Shown: positions 24,548 to 36,878, counted from the stretch's first letter. The stretch is DNA of 64,000 bases from Flaccisagitta enflata (GCA_965153355.1 OZ231128.1:22196001-22260000); one strand, 5' to 3'. Made by a program: numbers and translations. The notes: generated by a model from the letters alone, not told the origin.

Positions 24548-25011
24548 AAATAAATATTATGGAAATATCCATAGATTTTAATGATTGGCGTTTGTTTTAA
24601 CAGTATTTGAAAAAAATATAACTAGTGTAATTAAATAATGGTATATTATAACATTTCCTATAATTTATACAGTATTTAAAATTAAGAACGCATTAAGAAC
24701 GCTTTAAGAACGTTGACGGCTTTATTTGGCCTTGAAAAAAAGAACATGAGGCCTGCGAGAAAAAAAATGACATTCTTATAAAAAAAGTGTAATGATTGAA
24801 TGTATGAAAAAATTAAGGAGTGAATATTAGAATAAACGAAGGAACGAATGAACGAACAAAGGAACAAACGAATAAAGGAACAAACGAACAAACGAACGAA
24901 GGAACAAACGAACGTTGTGTGTGTGCTTGTGTATGGGTGTACTTGTGTATGGGTGTGTGCATCCATATGTGCATGTGTACGTAAATTTGGGCCCATGACC
25001 ATGATTGCGTA

Positions 25012-25209
25012 AAAGCAGGAGAGAGAGAGAGAGAGAGCGCGCGAGAGAGAGAGAGCGCGAGAGAGAGAGAGCGCGAGAGAGAGAGAGAGAGAGAAAGAGA
25101 AAGAGAAAAAGAAAGGGAGAGAGAGAGAGAGAGAGAGCTTCTAATGTCTTCGCTGCAATCTGTTCTGCGCCCAAATTTACGTACACATGCATGTATGGAT
25201 GCACACACC

Positions 25210-25267
<58 letters not shown>

Positions 25268-25431
25268 CGCGATCATTAAGACATTAGAGAGTAATGATCG
25301 TTAACATGAGATAATGAATATATGAAAAAATTAAGGAGTGAATTTTAGATAACCGAACGAATGAACGAACGAACGAACGAACGAACGAACGAACGAACGA
25401 ACAAACGAATGAACGAACGATCGAACGAACA

Positions 25432-25510
<79 letters not shown>
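25012..25510. repeat. Cluster of (GA)n, (AC)n, (GAAC)n and (GT)n
   Basis: GA/GCGA at 25019-25137, AC at 25210-25263, GAAC at 25357-25425 and GT at 25434-25508. The block AAAAAATTAAGGAGTGAAT occurs at 24808 and 25325, each followed by GAAC and GT repeats, so part of this is a duplicated segment. Confidence 0.9.
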
Positions 25511-25511
<1 letters not shown>

Positions 25512-26007
25512 CTGAGTGAATGCGGATCACGCGAAATTTGAGGTGATACAATGTCAAGATCCTGCTTCGTAGTCGTTAACTGTAGCATCACAAAGGAAAA
25601 GCGGGGCCCAAAACATTACTGAAATGTACCAGTGTTGACCACTCTATAATCCTTAAAAGATAAACAGGCGGAAGGACCGCTAGATAAACAAACAGAAATG
25701 TTGCCCCTTACCCTAATTTGCATGATGGCTGGAAATGTTTTTTGCAAAACAAAAACGGGAGATGATAGAAATTAGAGAAAAGGAAAACGGTGAGGGTCCT
25801 AAAATTCATATACCCATGCTGGGTTAGCGTTATGGTCTGATCAGAAGAACTTTTGCATATTGACACACCCAACCCCCCCCCTCTCCTTCCCATTGTTCCT
25901 TTTTTTGGCGACGCAGGGAGTTGTGCAAACCGTCAGTTAAAGTAGTGATTTTATCCCATTCTCAACCCCCTATCCACTCGTTTCCCTTGTTCCCTTTGTT
26001 CATTTTT

Positions 26008-26979
26008 AGATGCGTCCTCGCATCTCTATAAGAGGGTCTGTCCCTTGGTAGGTCTGTCTGTCTGTCTGTCTGTCTGAGTGTATGAAATAGGAAAATTTCA
26101 AAACGCGATTTTCAAGGTTTTCTCTTCATTTCTCTCCATATTTCTTCTTGTCTCTTATATTTCTTTTGTCTCTTACATCTCTTTCGTCTCTTTTGTCTCT
26201 TTTGTCTCCTATATGTCTCTTATGTCTCCTATATGTCTCTTATATCTCTTGTTTCCCTTATGTATCTTATGTCTCTTATGTCCCTTTTGTCTCTTATGTC
26301 TCTTATGTCTCTTTTGTCTCCTATATGTCTCCTATATGTCTCATATGTCTCTTACGTCTCTTACGTCTCTTATGTCTCTTATGTCTCTTATATCTCTTAT
26401 ATCTCTTATAACTCATATCTCTTACATCTCTTATATCTCTTATATCTCTTAGGTCTCTTCTGTCTCTTATGTCTCTTCATGTGTCTTCATGTCTCTTATG
26501 TCTCCTCATGTTTCCTCATGTCTCTTCATGTCTCTCCATATCTCTCCATGTCTCTCCAAGTCCCTTCATGTCTCTTTGTGAGATTGAGGCAGGGGGTGTG
26601 GGGAGGCGTGGGGGGAAGGGGGGAGACGTGGGGAGAGGGGGAAGGGGGGGAGGGGAGGGGGGAGGGGTGTTGAGGCGGGGGGCAGGGGTGGGGAGGCGTG
26701 GGGGGAGGGGTGGGGAGGCGTGGGGGAGAGGTGCGGGGGAGGGGTGGGGAGGTGTGGGGGAGAGGGATGTGAGGGAGGGGGTGAAGGGGTGGGGAGGCGT
26801 TGGGGGGGAGGGGGGAGAGGCGTGGGGGGGAGGGGGGAGAGAGGAATCAGTTTATATTTTTCTCTTTATCTCTGAATCTTTAAATTTTCGTATTATTGTA
26901 TCTTAATATCTTAATAAATTGTATGATAATATCTAAAGTCTAAAGAGGACGCATCTATTGGACATCTCTTGGCCTTGTT
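26008..26979. mobile_element. HINE-like element, GATGCG class, inside the exon-edge array
   Basis: TTTTT then AGATGCGTCCTCGCATCTCT at left. AGAGGACGCATCTATTGG and TTGGCCTTGTT at right. The core has GTCTCTTAT-type repeats (26150-26575) and a G-rich GGGGAGGCGTGGGGG repeat (26588-26845). It sits inside the T run of one exon-edge unit. Confidence 0.85.
26588..26845. repeat. G-rich minisatellite GGGGAGGCGTGGGGG
   Basis: About 250 nt almost devoid of C on the plus strand, with many GGGG runs at short spacing. It forms the right half of the core of 26008-26979. Confidence 0.9.
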
Positions 26980-27275
26980 TTGATAACGCAGGTAATTGAA
27001 CAAACCGATTTTATCCTATTTTCAACAACCCCCATTTATCTCCTCCCTTTGTTCCTTTTTTGACGACGCAGGGAGTTGTACAAACTGTCAGTTAAAGTAG
27101 CGATTCTATCCCATTCTCAGCCCCCACTCCACTTGTCTCTCCCTCGTTCTCTTTATCCCTTTTTTGACGATGCAGGGAATTGTACGAACCGTTAGTTACA
27201 GTAGCGATTTTAACCCATTCTCAACCCCCCCCCCCATTCTTCTCCTTCCCGTTGTTCCTTTTTTTGACGACGCAG

Positions 27276-27420
27276 GGAGTTGTACGAGCCGTTAGTTCCA
27301 GCAAGATTTTACGCCGATTTCATCGCGAATTTCAACAAAGCTGAGGAGATTTTCAAGCTGATCTGGGATTTGCCCGAGTTGAATAGACACACTCTTGCCT
27401 ATTTTGTACGTTTCCTTCAG
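27276..27420 (+). CDS. ARHGAP39: ARHGAP39-like RhoGAP domain, internal exon
   Basis: Read after the acceptor GACGACGCAG, the first base completes a split codon (intron phase 2) and 48 codons follow, beginning ELYEPLVPARFY and ending LPELNRHTLAYFVRFLQ, followed by the donor GTAACT. RhoGAP domains accelerate GTP hydrolysis on Rho/Rac/Cdc42 GTPases. This stretch corresponds to the region after the arginine finger, with the family pattern EPLxP...LPxxNxxxLxYxxRFLQ. From knowledge of the family, the vertebrate ARHGAP39 protein continues directly into an equivalent of the last exon here, and an Arg codon before the split base would match. The first ~40 nt of this exon and its polypyrimidine tract are repeated several times upstream. 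The arginine-finger exon is not visible in the window. The RhoGAP assignment is firm; the orthologue call rests mostly on the next exon. Confidence 0.85.
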
Positions 27421-27795
27421 GTAACTAATACAAACCCTTATCCTTTTATTTATTAGACAATACTATTTTTTTTTCTTTTTGGTAAGCTTCTTAATCATAT
27501 CCATCCGATTATAAACGACGCAAAAAAAAGCAAGCTTCTCTTGATTCTAGGCTGTCTTCAGTTTTTTTGTTTTTTTTTTAACAGAAACAACAGATTTAAA
27601 AAGATACTAATACGAACCCTTATCCTTTTATTTATTAGACAATACTATTTTCTTTTCTTTTTGGTAAGCTTCTTAATCATATCTATCCGATTATAAACGA
27701 CGCAAAAAAAAATTCTCTAGATTCTAGGCTGTTTTCAGTTTTTTTGTTTTGTTTTTTTTTTTTTTTTTTTGAACAGAAACAACAGATTTAAAAAG
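27421..27795 (+). repeat. Tandem duplication of the intron 5' end
   Basis: Two ~183-bp units start at the donor: GTAACTAATACAAACCC near 27421 and GATACTAATACGAACCC near 27603. Each carries the same landmarks (CCTTTTATTTATTAGAC, GGTAAGCTTCTTAATCATAT, a poly-T tract, AACAGAAACAACAG). The GT of the donor is GA in the second unit, so it is not a second splice donor. Confidence 0.8.
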
Positions 27796-28129
27796 AAAAA
27801 AAAAATAAGACAGTAACAAATGAAAACACCGCGGGGACAATCGATGGAATATAAAAACTATAATCATGGACAGTAAGCGTGTCCAAAGGGACATATAAAA
27901 GCTAAGAAGGTTGTTGAAGAGGGATGATGAAAAGAACTCTCTCAGCAAGTCTTGCCTTATCGCTCTGCAAAACCTCTCATATCCGTTTATAGCTCTTCTC
28001 TTTCTTCCTTCCTATCTATATTTTTTTTTGTCTGTCTGTTTAGTTGTTTGTCTTTTTGTCCATATGTCTGTTCGTTCGTACGTCTGTTTGTCGTTCTCTG
28101 TCTGCCTGCCTTCTTTCTGGTTATTTGAG
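27796..28129. other. Intron sequence, no repeat family recognised
   Basis: Within the ARHGAP39 intron. Ends in TGTCTGTCTGTTTAGTTG-type sequence leading to a (CT)n tract. Confidence 0.5.
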
Positions 28130-28245
<116 letters not shown>

Positions 28246-28639
28246 AAAAGGTGAGTGAAATATTGACAGGTCATTCCGTTCAGAGAACGGGAAAAGTAGG
28301 GAGAGAAAAAGCAGGTGAAAAAGAAAAAAAAAGGATAGAAGAAAAAAAGAATAAAGAAAGCCAAAGAAAGTCCGGTAAATATAAAGAAAAGAGTGAAAGA
28401 GAAAAGTAAGGCTATAGACGGTGATAGATGGTGACGGTAGTCTGAGGTGACACCTAATGGATTTCGGTAAAACTGGCGAAAAAAAATGAAGAAAAAAAAA
28501 GTCATGAAGAATAAGGATGCTGTATATTCTCAAGATGGTCTAAACCGACAGGGAGAAGCAAGTCAGATGGAAAGAGAGAGAGACAGAGACAGAGACAGAG
28601 ACAGCGACAGGCAGAGACAGAGACGAAATCTTGTCATCA

Positions 28640-29575
28640 ACACCCCTCACAAGATTGCATTTTGGCAAAAATTTATGCAGTGTTTGAAAAGACATGTTCT
28701 TCCAAGTGCTAAGGATCTGTCACCTACAGGGCATGATAAAAGACTGTGCAATTCATCAGCTTCTACCTCATTTGTGTCAGTTGTCATGTCTCTACCATCG
28801 TAGAAAAAAAATCTTGCAACCTGAGATTTTATTTTGTTTATTATCTATAGGACATAAACCAGTCAATTGCAAATCAATCAATAATTGATATTTGTTCCCC
28901 TTAGTTCAGTATTGGTCGCTATTTGCCAGGGAAGTGATTTACAGAGCCTCTAGTAGCACTGTTGTGTGATAGCACTCCAAACTTTCTGTGCCGAAAAAAT
29001 GTAATTTCTTTTCCTATCTTTTAATGACCATAACTTTTTAACAGCTGGACCAATCTTGTTTTGCTAAAAATAAAAAAGATGGCCCTTGAAAAACTCTACA
29101 TTTTGGTCACCAAGATTTCATCAAAAATCAAATGACTTATGATTGTTTTAATCAAAAAGATTACATGAAAAGAAGTTAAGATAAGAATTTTTCAGAAGCA
29201 ATCAGTTCATTCAAAGTTGAATAGCTTCTAAGCCAATTCAGTTAGAAAAATGCAGTTTGCACAGCTGGTTTGGAAATTTAAACGACTTCAATTTTGTCAT
29301 CAATCTTTTTATGACTGGTTAAATCATGTTTGAGTAATTGATCAAAATGTGCAGCAACATTTTATTTTCTAAGATAGTATTTGCCGAAATTGTTGCCTAT
29401 GTGCACAAAAGTCCTCTGCTGATACCTCAGTCCTCACTTTTTACAGTTGTCTTGAATGTTCGGAGGAGAAAAAAGCGAGGTCGATGAGGTCGACAAGTAG
29501 GCGGGCTAGCTAGAAGAAATTAACACCGGGTTGCCATAAAAAAGAAGGAATCGCAGAAAAAGAAAGAGAGATTAA
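28640..29575. other. Intron sequence, no gene seen
   Basis: AT-rich, unique-looking. The wording around 29030-29110 recalls inner parts of the palindromic MITEs but no termini are visible. Confidence 0.4.
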
Positions 29576-29579
29576 GAAA

Positions 29580-29686
29580 GAAATGAGGAGATGGAAAGGG
29601 AATGAATCAAAAGGTAGAGAGGAAGAAGAAGGACAGGGACATGAAAAAGAAGAAAAGAATAATAATAATAATGATAATAATAATAA

Positions 29687-29717
<31 letters not shown>

Positions 29718-30120
29718 AAGAAGAAGAAGAAGAAGAAGAAGAAGAAGAAGAAGAAGAGGAGGAGGAGGAAGATGCAAAAGAAGAGGAAGAAGATAAGAAA
29801 GAAGAAAGAAGGAAAAAGCAAGAGAAGATAAGGACGAAACCATGAATGAAAAAATGAATGAATGAATGTATGAAAGAATAAATGAATGAATGAATAAATG
29901 AATGAATAAATGAATGAATAAATAAATAAATCAATCAATGAATGAATAAATAAATTAATAAATAAATAAATGAATAAATTAATGAACAAATCAATGAATT
30001 GTTGATGGAGGAATGAATGAATGAATGAAAGAATGAATGTATGAATGAATGAATTGTTGAATGATTGAATGAATAAATGATTGAATGAATGGATGATCGA
30101 GTGATTGAATGATTGAATGA
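29580..30120. repeat. (GAA)n and (ATGA)n microsatellites
   Basis: AAT/GAA repeats 29658-29760, GGAGGA to 29800, then ATGAATGA/AATAAATA repeats 29845-30122. The long hydrophobic or serine-rich frames on the minus strand are these repeats. Confidence 0.95.
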
Positions 30121-30479
30121 TTGAAAAATGATCGTCTGACAGACCGTCGGACAGACGATGGCATACCAATGCATGGGGCCCCGCGCATCCGACTAAAAAG
30201 ATCCATGAAGCTGAAAAATGCGATGAAAGTCTTTGATCGGAATAAACATGAGGAGGACTTGAAGGGACTAGAGCCGAGTCGAGGGTCGCATTCAGACTCA
30301 AGAGGACTGACAAAAGATGGACACTGACTAGAATGTGTCTCTGTCTTCACGTCATTAACAAAGAGGAAAACCTACGGTCAGGACAACCAAGTCATCAAAA
30401 AGGAAATGAATAGGAAAACAGCAACGATAACGTAGAATCCTTATTCGACGCAAACGATAATGACTGGACAACAGCAAGA

Positions 30480-30825
<346 letters not shown>

Positions 30826-31149
30826 GGTGATGATCGCATATCATCAGGAAGGTCGCATAGAGACACTAGAGCTAAAAGGAATGGGTGATGATGATTCTTG
30901 TCAAGGTCAAATCGAATACTTATATTCATTCAAGACCATGAACTGAGTCTGCGACATTAAAGCAAGAGAAGGACAGAAATACACAATCAAATCTGCATGA
31001 ATCATACATCATAGCCTTTGAACCGTGATCAGAGGGAGACATCAAGACTAAGAGGTGGAATGATCTGTTCAAAAATAGGTGAGGACGTGACTAAAATGGA
31101 TGAAACCATTCAATGATGAAAAAAAGATGTCCTTTAAAAATGTCCGCTC

Positions 31150-31280
31150 TGAATGCGTCCGCGCATCTCTTTAAGAGGGTGCGTCTGTAGGTAGGCAGGA
31201 AGGTAGGTCTGTCTGTTTGTCCATTAATGTTATCTTGTTTCTAAAAAGGACGCATCTATTTGGCATATCTTTGGCTTGTT
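31150..31280. mobile_element. Minimal HINE-like element, GATGCG class
   Basis: GAATGCGTCCGCGCATCTC and TTAAGAGGGTGCGTCTG at left. AAAGGACGCATCTATTTGGC and GGCTTGTT at right. About 131 bp, somewhat decayed, in the ARHGAP39 intron. Confidence 0.65.
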
Positions 31281-31317
31281 TAGATGTCACCGAAAGTCTT
31301 AGTGTAGGTGACATAAG

Positions 31318-31700
31318 AACTACCAGTAATGGCGGCTATCGCTGTGAGGAAAAAAGTCGTAAGCATTGGCCGCTTTCCACCAATTTTTTTCCTTCAGTCA
31401 CTGCAATTTTTTTTATTTGTTGGATCAAATCGGAAGCAACTGAATGTATTTATTGCACTGAAAATCAGAGAAAAATAGGACTGAGTCAAATGAGTTAAAT
31501 GAGCTCAAATACTCAAAATCATTCGAACAGATAACCAGCTATGCTTACTGACATGCTTTCTTGTATTTGCATGCTCAAACATATATCAAAATATTTATGT
31601 AATTATTGCGCTTTAAAACAGAAAAAAAAATCAGCTAAATGAGCTAAATTATTAGTGTCGGATAAAAAAATGGTAAAAGGGGAATTTTTGACTAGTAGGG
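31318..31700. repeat. Dispersed repeat, copy 1 (partner 56620-57115)
   Basis: CAGTAATGGCGGCTATCGC, then TGAGCTAAATGAGCT-type sequence and CTTGTATTTGCATGCTCA. The same succession is at 56620-57115, where the middle part is repeated about three times. A fragment of the start also occurs at 32550. Confidence 0.65.
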
Positions 31701-32162
31701 TAGAGCTGACTTATTATCATTTGAACAAAATATCATGAAGTGAATACTGAATAGGGAGTCAATAAGGACTCGTGAATACAAGAGAGAGGTGATTTGAATG
31801 AAGGTAACCGCAACCTTAGGTGATGGTGGTTTGCTGTGGACTCATGGACGAACGCACAGAACAATTGACCAAAAGACTGATGGATAGAGGGACAAAACCT
31901 CTTAAAGATTCGCTGTAGATGATCATGAGTGATACAGATCTTGACTGCCAATGTTACAGGTAATACTAATTTAGACCATAAGTGATGTGTGGACAAAAGA
32001 GATCTAAAGTGCCTTAGGTGATGTAGACAAAAGAGCTCTGAAGTGCCACAGCCCATAGGTGATGTAGAGCTGAGGTGTTCTGGGGTTTTTGGCATTGAAT
32101 AACGACGTCGTAAAAAAACGGAAATGAAAGGAAGAAAAGTCGCGTCAAGTTTCACGAGCAAT

Positions 32163-32411
<249 letters not shown>

Positions 32412-32849
32412 TTTTGATGACATCGTTGAATTCGGTGTGCGCACGGAGAATTTCTGATGAGTGTAACGAGTTTCATGGCCCGTAGTAATTTTAAAACTGT
32501 TCTTGACTCCTATCTCTATTTAACATAGAAACAAAGTTAAGGTACCAATACAGGCGGCTATCGCCGTCCCTAAAAATGTTGTGAATGGGAGTCTCTTCTC
32601 TTTTCAGTGCTGGTTTTTCTGTGTGCATCCTGTGCTGTCTAGTCGACTGCCTGTCTATTTTTGTTATTCAATCTTTGTCTCTCTGGGTCTCTTATTACCT
32701 TCCTATATCTGTCTTCCTCTGTGTTTGTATATATGTGCGTGTTTCTCTCTAGAAAACTTTATTTGCCCCCTATGTTTCAAAGTTGAATTACGTAATTCAA
32801 CTTTTTTTCAAATAAGTTTTCCTGTCAGCATCGCTTACCTATATGGATG

Positions 32850-32990
32850 TAGGACTAGTGAACATAGGATTACTGACCCGTAGGTCAAAAAACATTTAGG
32901 ATTATATACTTGTAGGATTAAAAACTTGTAGGACATTTTATATGTTGGACTAGTGGACGTAGGACTAGTTAGAGTAGGACTTGTGGACCC
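32850..32990. repeat. Degenerate TAGGACTAGTGGACG repeats
   Basis: Seven or eight loosely spaced TAGGACT/TAGGATT motifs in 140 bp. Confidence 0.5.
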
Positions 32991-33170
32991 ACCCCGCTCT
33001 CGATATACCAGTAAACCAGATTACCAGTAAACTCGAAATAACAGTAACCAATTACTGTTGCAGCTGCCAACATCCAAGTACATTATCTGCAAGTGGTTGG
33101 GCCGGGCAGGGGCATAACACCTGTCGCACAATTCTTGATAAAACATCACAAAGACTTCATTTATTTTCTT

Positions 33171-33417
33171 TAATATATACTATCTTCACAAAAAAAATCT
33201 TTCTACCTGACAACTACAATCAATTTTAAAAGAGTGCTGCTCCTAAACGAAAACAGCTATGACAACCAGATTGGTCCCATGTAAAGAGCTGTTCAAACTC
33301 ATCAAAATGGGACCAATCTGGGGTCAGTAACTTTGTTTGTCTTGGAGCAGCACATTTTCAAAGTATAGGCTTGTTTTGAGGTGGAAAGATTTTATTTGTG
33401 AAGATAGTATATTATAC
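33171..33417. mobile_element. Short palindromic element
   Basis: TATACTATCTTCACAAA is mirrored by TTTGTGAAGATAGTATA. Arms share GAAAGATTTT, GTGCTGCTCC/GGAGCAGCAC and CAGATTGGTCCCAT/ATGGGACCAATCTG around a centre near 33290. Confidence 0.7.
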
Positions 33418-33419
33418 TG

Positions 33420-33967
33420 ATTGGGTTGATTTTTAATGAGTCAGTATGTGTGAAGAGGCAATTTATCTTTGATTCTACTTGTTTCAAATATCTAAAATGC
33501 TTTGATTCACAATTTATTACACCTGTAAGGATGGTGATTGCTCCAAAAATACAATTCTTCTCTTATCATCTTTTTGCATATGAGCCACTTTGTCTTTTTC
33601 CAAATCAATCAAAATTCATAAGCAAATTAAAGAGCTTTTCAAAAGCTATGAAATGGCGCAATTTGCATGTCCCTAACTGTATTCATTCAGGAATCATTTG
33701 CTTTTGAAGATGATAGGGTATTTTTTGGTAATTTTGAAGCTGGGAGGCTGTCACATTTTTTTGCAAAACTTGACATTACCTGTATCAATTCAAATGAAAT
33801 TCATGAGCAAAATGAAGCATTTTTTATGCTTTAGCTAATGGTAAAATCCATTCATGTCCAAATACTTTAGTTAAAATATGGTAGCTTCAGGTTCATTTAT
33901 CAATAATTGTGCGACAGATGTTGATCGCAATTCAGATATTCTACCGACGGACGAAGTCACTAAAAAA
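33420..33967. other. Intron sequence, no gene seen
   Basis: AT-rich, no recognisable frame or repeat ends. Confidence 0.4.
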
Positions 33968-34222
33968 GATGGATAGATGGATGGATGGATGGATGGATGG
34001 ATGGATGGATGGATGGATGGATGGATGGATGGATGGATGGATGGATGGATGAATGGATGGATGGATGGATGGATAAATGGATGCATGGATGGATAAATGG
34101 ATGGATGGATGGATGGGTGGATGGATGGATGGATGGATGGATGGATGGATGGATGGATGGATGGATGGATGGATGGATGGATGGATCGATGGATGGATGG
34201 ATGGATGGATCGATGGATCGAT
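33968..34222. repeat. (GGAT)n microsatellite, ~250 bp
   Basis: GGAT repeats with GGATAAAT, GGATCGAT and GGTGGATG variants. It ends at GCAGTGCACGCGACT, a fragment of a HINE-like end. The WMDG and HPSI repeat frames derive from it. Confidence 0.97.
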
Positions 34223-34308
34223 CGATGGATCGATGGCAGTGCACGCGACTGACCGACCAACGGACGGACCGTAGATTAGTCTCCTTCAAATTCACCCACG
34301 TAATCTAG

Positions 34309-34534
34309 CACAAGGCCGGATACGCGCTTGCGCTTGCGGGTGGGCAGAGGCAGTAATGCAGGCGGGAAGGGGCGGTAATAAGGGTGAGCGGGGGCTGTCA
34401 CATGGGTGGGCAGGGAAAGTAATGCTCAGAAATCACCATTTTTAATCGATTTCCTGTCATCCAAAATTTGGCGTTACCTACCGACCTTCGGACGTGCGGA
34501 CACACCCCGTTATGGAGCTGCTTAGCAAGCGGCT
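34309..34534. mobile_element. HINE-like element, AGCGGC class, hairpin end at right
   Basis: CACAAGGCCGGATACGCGC and TGCGGGTGGGC at left. CCTACCGACCTTCGGACG, CACACCCCGTTATGGAG and CTGCTTAGCAAGCGGCTAAA at right. About 225 bp, in the ARHGAP39 intron. Confidence 0.55.
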
Positions 34535-34843
34535 AAAGAGCAGTGGAGCAACGCAACTCCTACGATATTAGACTTTGTCTCGTAATTCATAAGCGTATAC
34601 TGGTGAAGCTCAAATGTTGTTTACTTTTTCCCCGCCTAACTTTTCTTGTACGCCTACTGTATCAACGGTACGAGGCCGTGAGCTATGTTTTTGTTGCTTC
34701 TCCATCAGAGCGATTTAGCGCTCAAATTGTGCTCCAGAATGTTTTCATTTTGTGGCCCAACGAGAAACAAATCACTGCCCTTTTACCCACTCTACCAACC
34801 AAACATGCTGGTGGGGGTAGTACATTAAACTCATTCTCTTCTC

Positions 34844-34967
<124 letters not shown>

Positions 34968-35168
34968 TGTTTCGTTGGCAAACAAAGCGTGTCTACTCCC
35001 GATCCGCGGGTGTTGTTAATTCGCTTGTTTATTTAGGAGAGGGTTAGTGGAGTTTTCAGCCTTTTGATGCTCACCTCAAGAGGTCACTTTCTCCTTCACG
35101 GTCGCTTTTCGTATTTTGACTTGAGAGAAAACCTTTCGAGCCATTTAAAGAAAAAAGGGCAACGCTAA

Positions 35169-35582
<414 letters not shown>

Positions 35583-35945
35583 ATGAAAGTGATCATCGAA
35601 AGAAAATGGACACCTCATTTATCGAGGGAGTTGTAAAATGAAAATCATTATTTTGAGAAAATGGACGCCTAATCTACGGAGAGAGTTGTTACAAAATGCT
35701 TGTCTTCGATGCTTACATGATAATCATTAACACAAGACAATGGATATCACATTCTCAGAGAGTGTTGATTAAATCGAAATGATCATTGATAGGAAATGGA
35801 CACTTCATCTATGGAGAGAGTTATTTCAATGAAAATCGTAACCACAAGGCAATGGATATCAGATTCTCTGAAAGCCTTGTTGGTAAAATCAAAATGATCA
35901 TTGATCGAAAATGGACACCTCATGTATGAACTATAGAAGGAATTG
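35583..35945 (+). repeat. Decayed tandem copies of the ARHGAP39 coding 3' end
   Basis: The last ~40 nt of coding sequence plus the stop region (GAGAAAATGGACACCTCG ... GGAGTCGTTTGA ... GATCAT) recurs about six times immediately downstream with variable spacing (about 50-80 bp). The recurring core is AAAATGGACACCT or ACAATGGATATCA, then GGAGAGAGTT and an AATGA-type junction. Copies become less similar with distance. This part of the 3' UTR or downstream flank is therefore derived from coding sequence. Confidence 0.8.
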
Positions 35946-36878
35946 TTCCAATGAGTTTATAGTCATTTCAAGATACGTTTTGAATTTAAAGATAAATTAT
36001 CTTAAATGAGCCTGCTCATTGTACAAACTAAATACCTCGTCGTTTCAATGAGCGTGCCCGTTGGAGGTGAGTGGGAGGATGTAGAAAGTGGTGAGATTAG
36101 TTTTAGCGTAAGAGCAAATTGAATCTCCTCATGTAAGAAGTCAATGAAGTTGTTATCTTCAGAAATTGATCTTCCGTTTGGTATCTATTAATAATCTGAG
36201 AAAATGGGATCCTTTCCTGATTTTCTTACGTAAGCAGTCGTAATCTTCATCGGGGAAATTGATCTTTTGTTAGATGAAATGTTAAGTAAGGATATTGCAT
36301 GAATCGTAATGCTTCTAGTTTTAAAGGCTAGCTTTTGTAAGAAATTATGTAATAACAAGAAGGTAGGATAAGCCATGTCACCCTATTCCCTATATCTGTC
36401 AAAACAGGCTGATCCCAATATCGCGAGCATGTGAACTGCGTCAGAATAAAAATCCAGGTCTAAATACCAACTGACGGACCAGCTAATGAATGGATGTAAA
36501 AACAGTCTGAGGAACCATAGAGTGGCCTGAACAATAAACAGTCGCACGCACTCAAATAATTGTGTTGTTTGTCGTGGAATTTGTTTCAAAACTGAACATG
36601 ACCACCCATTGTTTTATGTCGATATCGAACTTGAATCATTTACCTCTGTTCTATTCCCACAATCTGAGATCTTTATGTGATTCATGTCACTATCTAGGAA
36701 ACGATTATACAGACATCTGAGAAGAAGTATTCAGTTTAGGAGAGTCTCAGTAATGTTGTCTATCGTCAGAAACATCTCATCTCATATCATCTCATCTGTT
36801 TGAAAGGGCATTATTTATGTCATATTGTTTGGTTTTGACATGACTTGAACCTCTTTGAATGACAAAGCAATGATTTTT
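35946..36878. other. ARHGAP39 downstream flank, no second gene seen
   Basis: Holds the candidate poly(A) signals. Faint GAGAAAATGGGATCC-type sequence near 36195 may be a further relic of the coding-end repeat. Confidence 0.4.
36445..36538 (+). terminator. Candidate polyadenylation signals downstream of ARHGAP39
   Basis: AATAAA occurs at 36445-36450 and 36533-36538, about 0.9 kb after the stop codon. An ATTAAA lies nearer, at about 35768. Which one is used, if any, cannot be told from sequence in AT-rich DNA. Confidence 0.25.

Larger units (their letters stand above)
22544..24792. mobile_element. Family D element interrupted by a HINE-like element
   Basis: Ends TTTTTATAAGAACCTATTTT and ATTCTTATAAAAAAAGTGT are inverted. 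The body has AAGAACATCTTAAGAATA and AAGAACGCATTAAGAACG. The uninterrupted relative is at 39078-39535. The body is split at 22733/24548 by the satellite-core element. Confidence 0.7.
25873..27275 (+). repeat. Tandem array of pseudo-acceptor/exon-edge units before the ARHGAP39 exon
   Basis: Unit starts (first base after the AG) lie at 25916, 26992, 27072 and 27176, and at the true exon, 27276. Each unit has a pyrimidine tract ending TTTTTTGACGACGCAG, then GGGAGTTGTACAAAC or a variant and about 25 further nt like the exon, then jumps to ATCCCATTCTCAACCCCC and into the next pyrimidine tract. The last spacings are 104 and 100 bp. Only the final copy continues into the RhoGAP frame. The array is interrupted by the element at 26008-26979. 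Confidence 0.8.

Noticed and set aside
23006-24553. 515-codon open frame and overlapping frames in all three plus frames
   Set aside because: Pure consequence of a stop-free 13-bp satellite; the peptide repeats every 13 residues in every frame.
31733-32161. 142-codon minus frame
   Set aside because: No motif or similarity recognised; in an intron of ARHGAP39 with no regulatory context.
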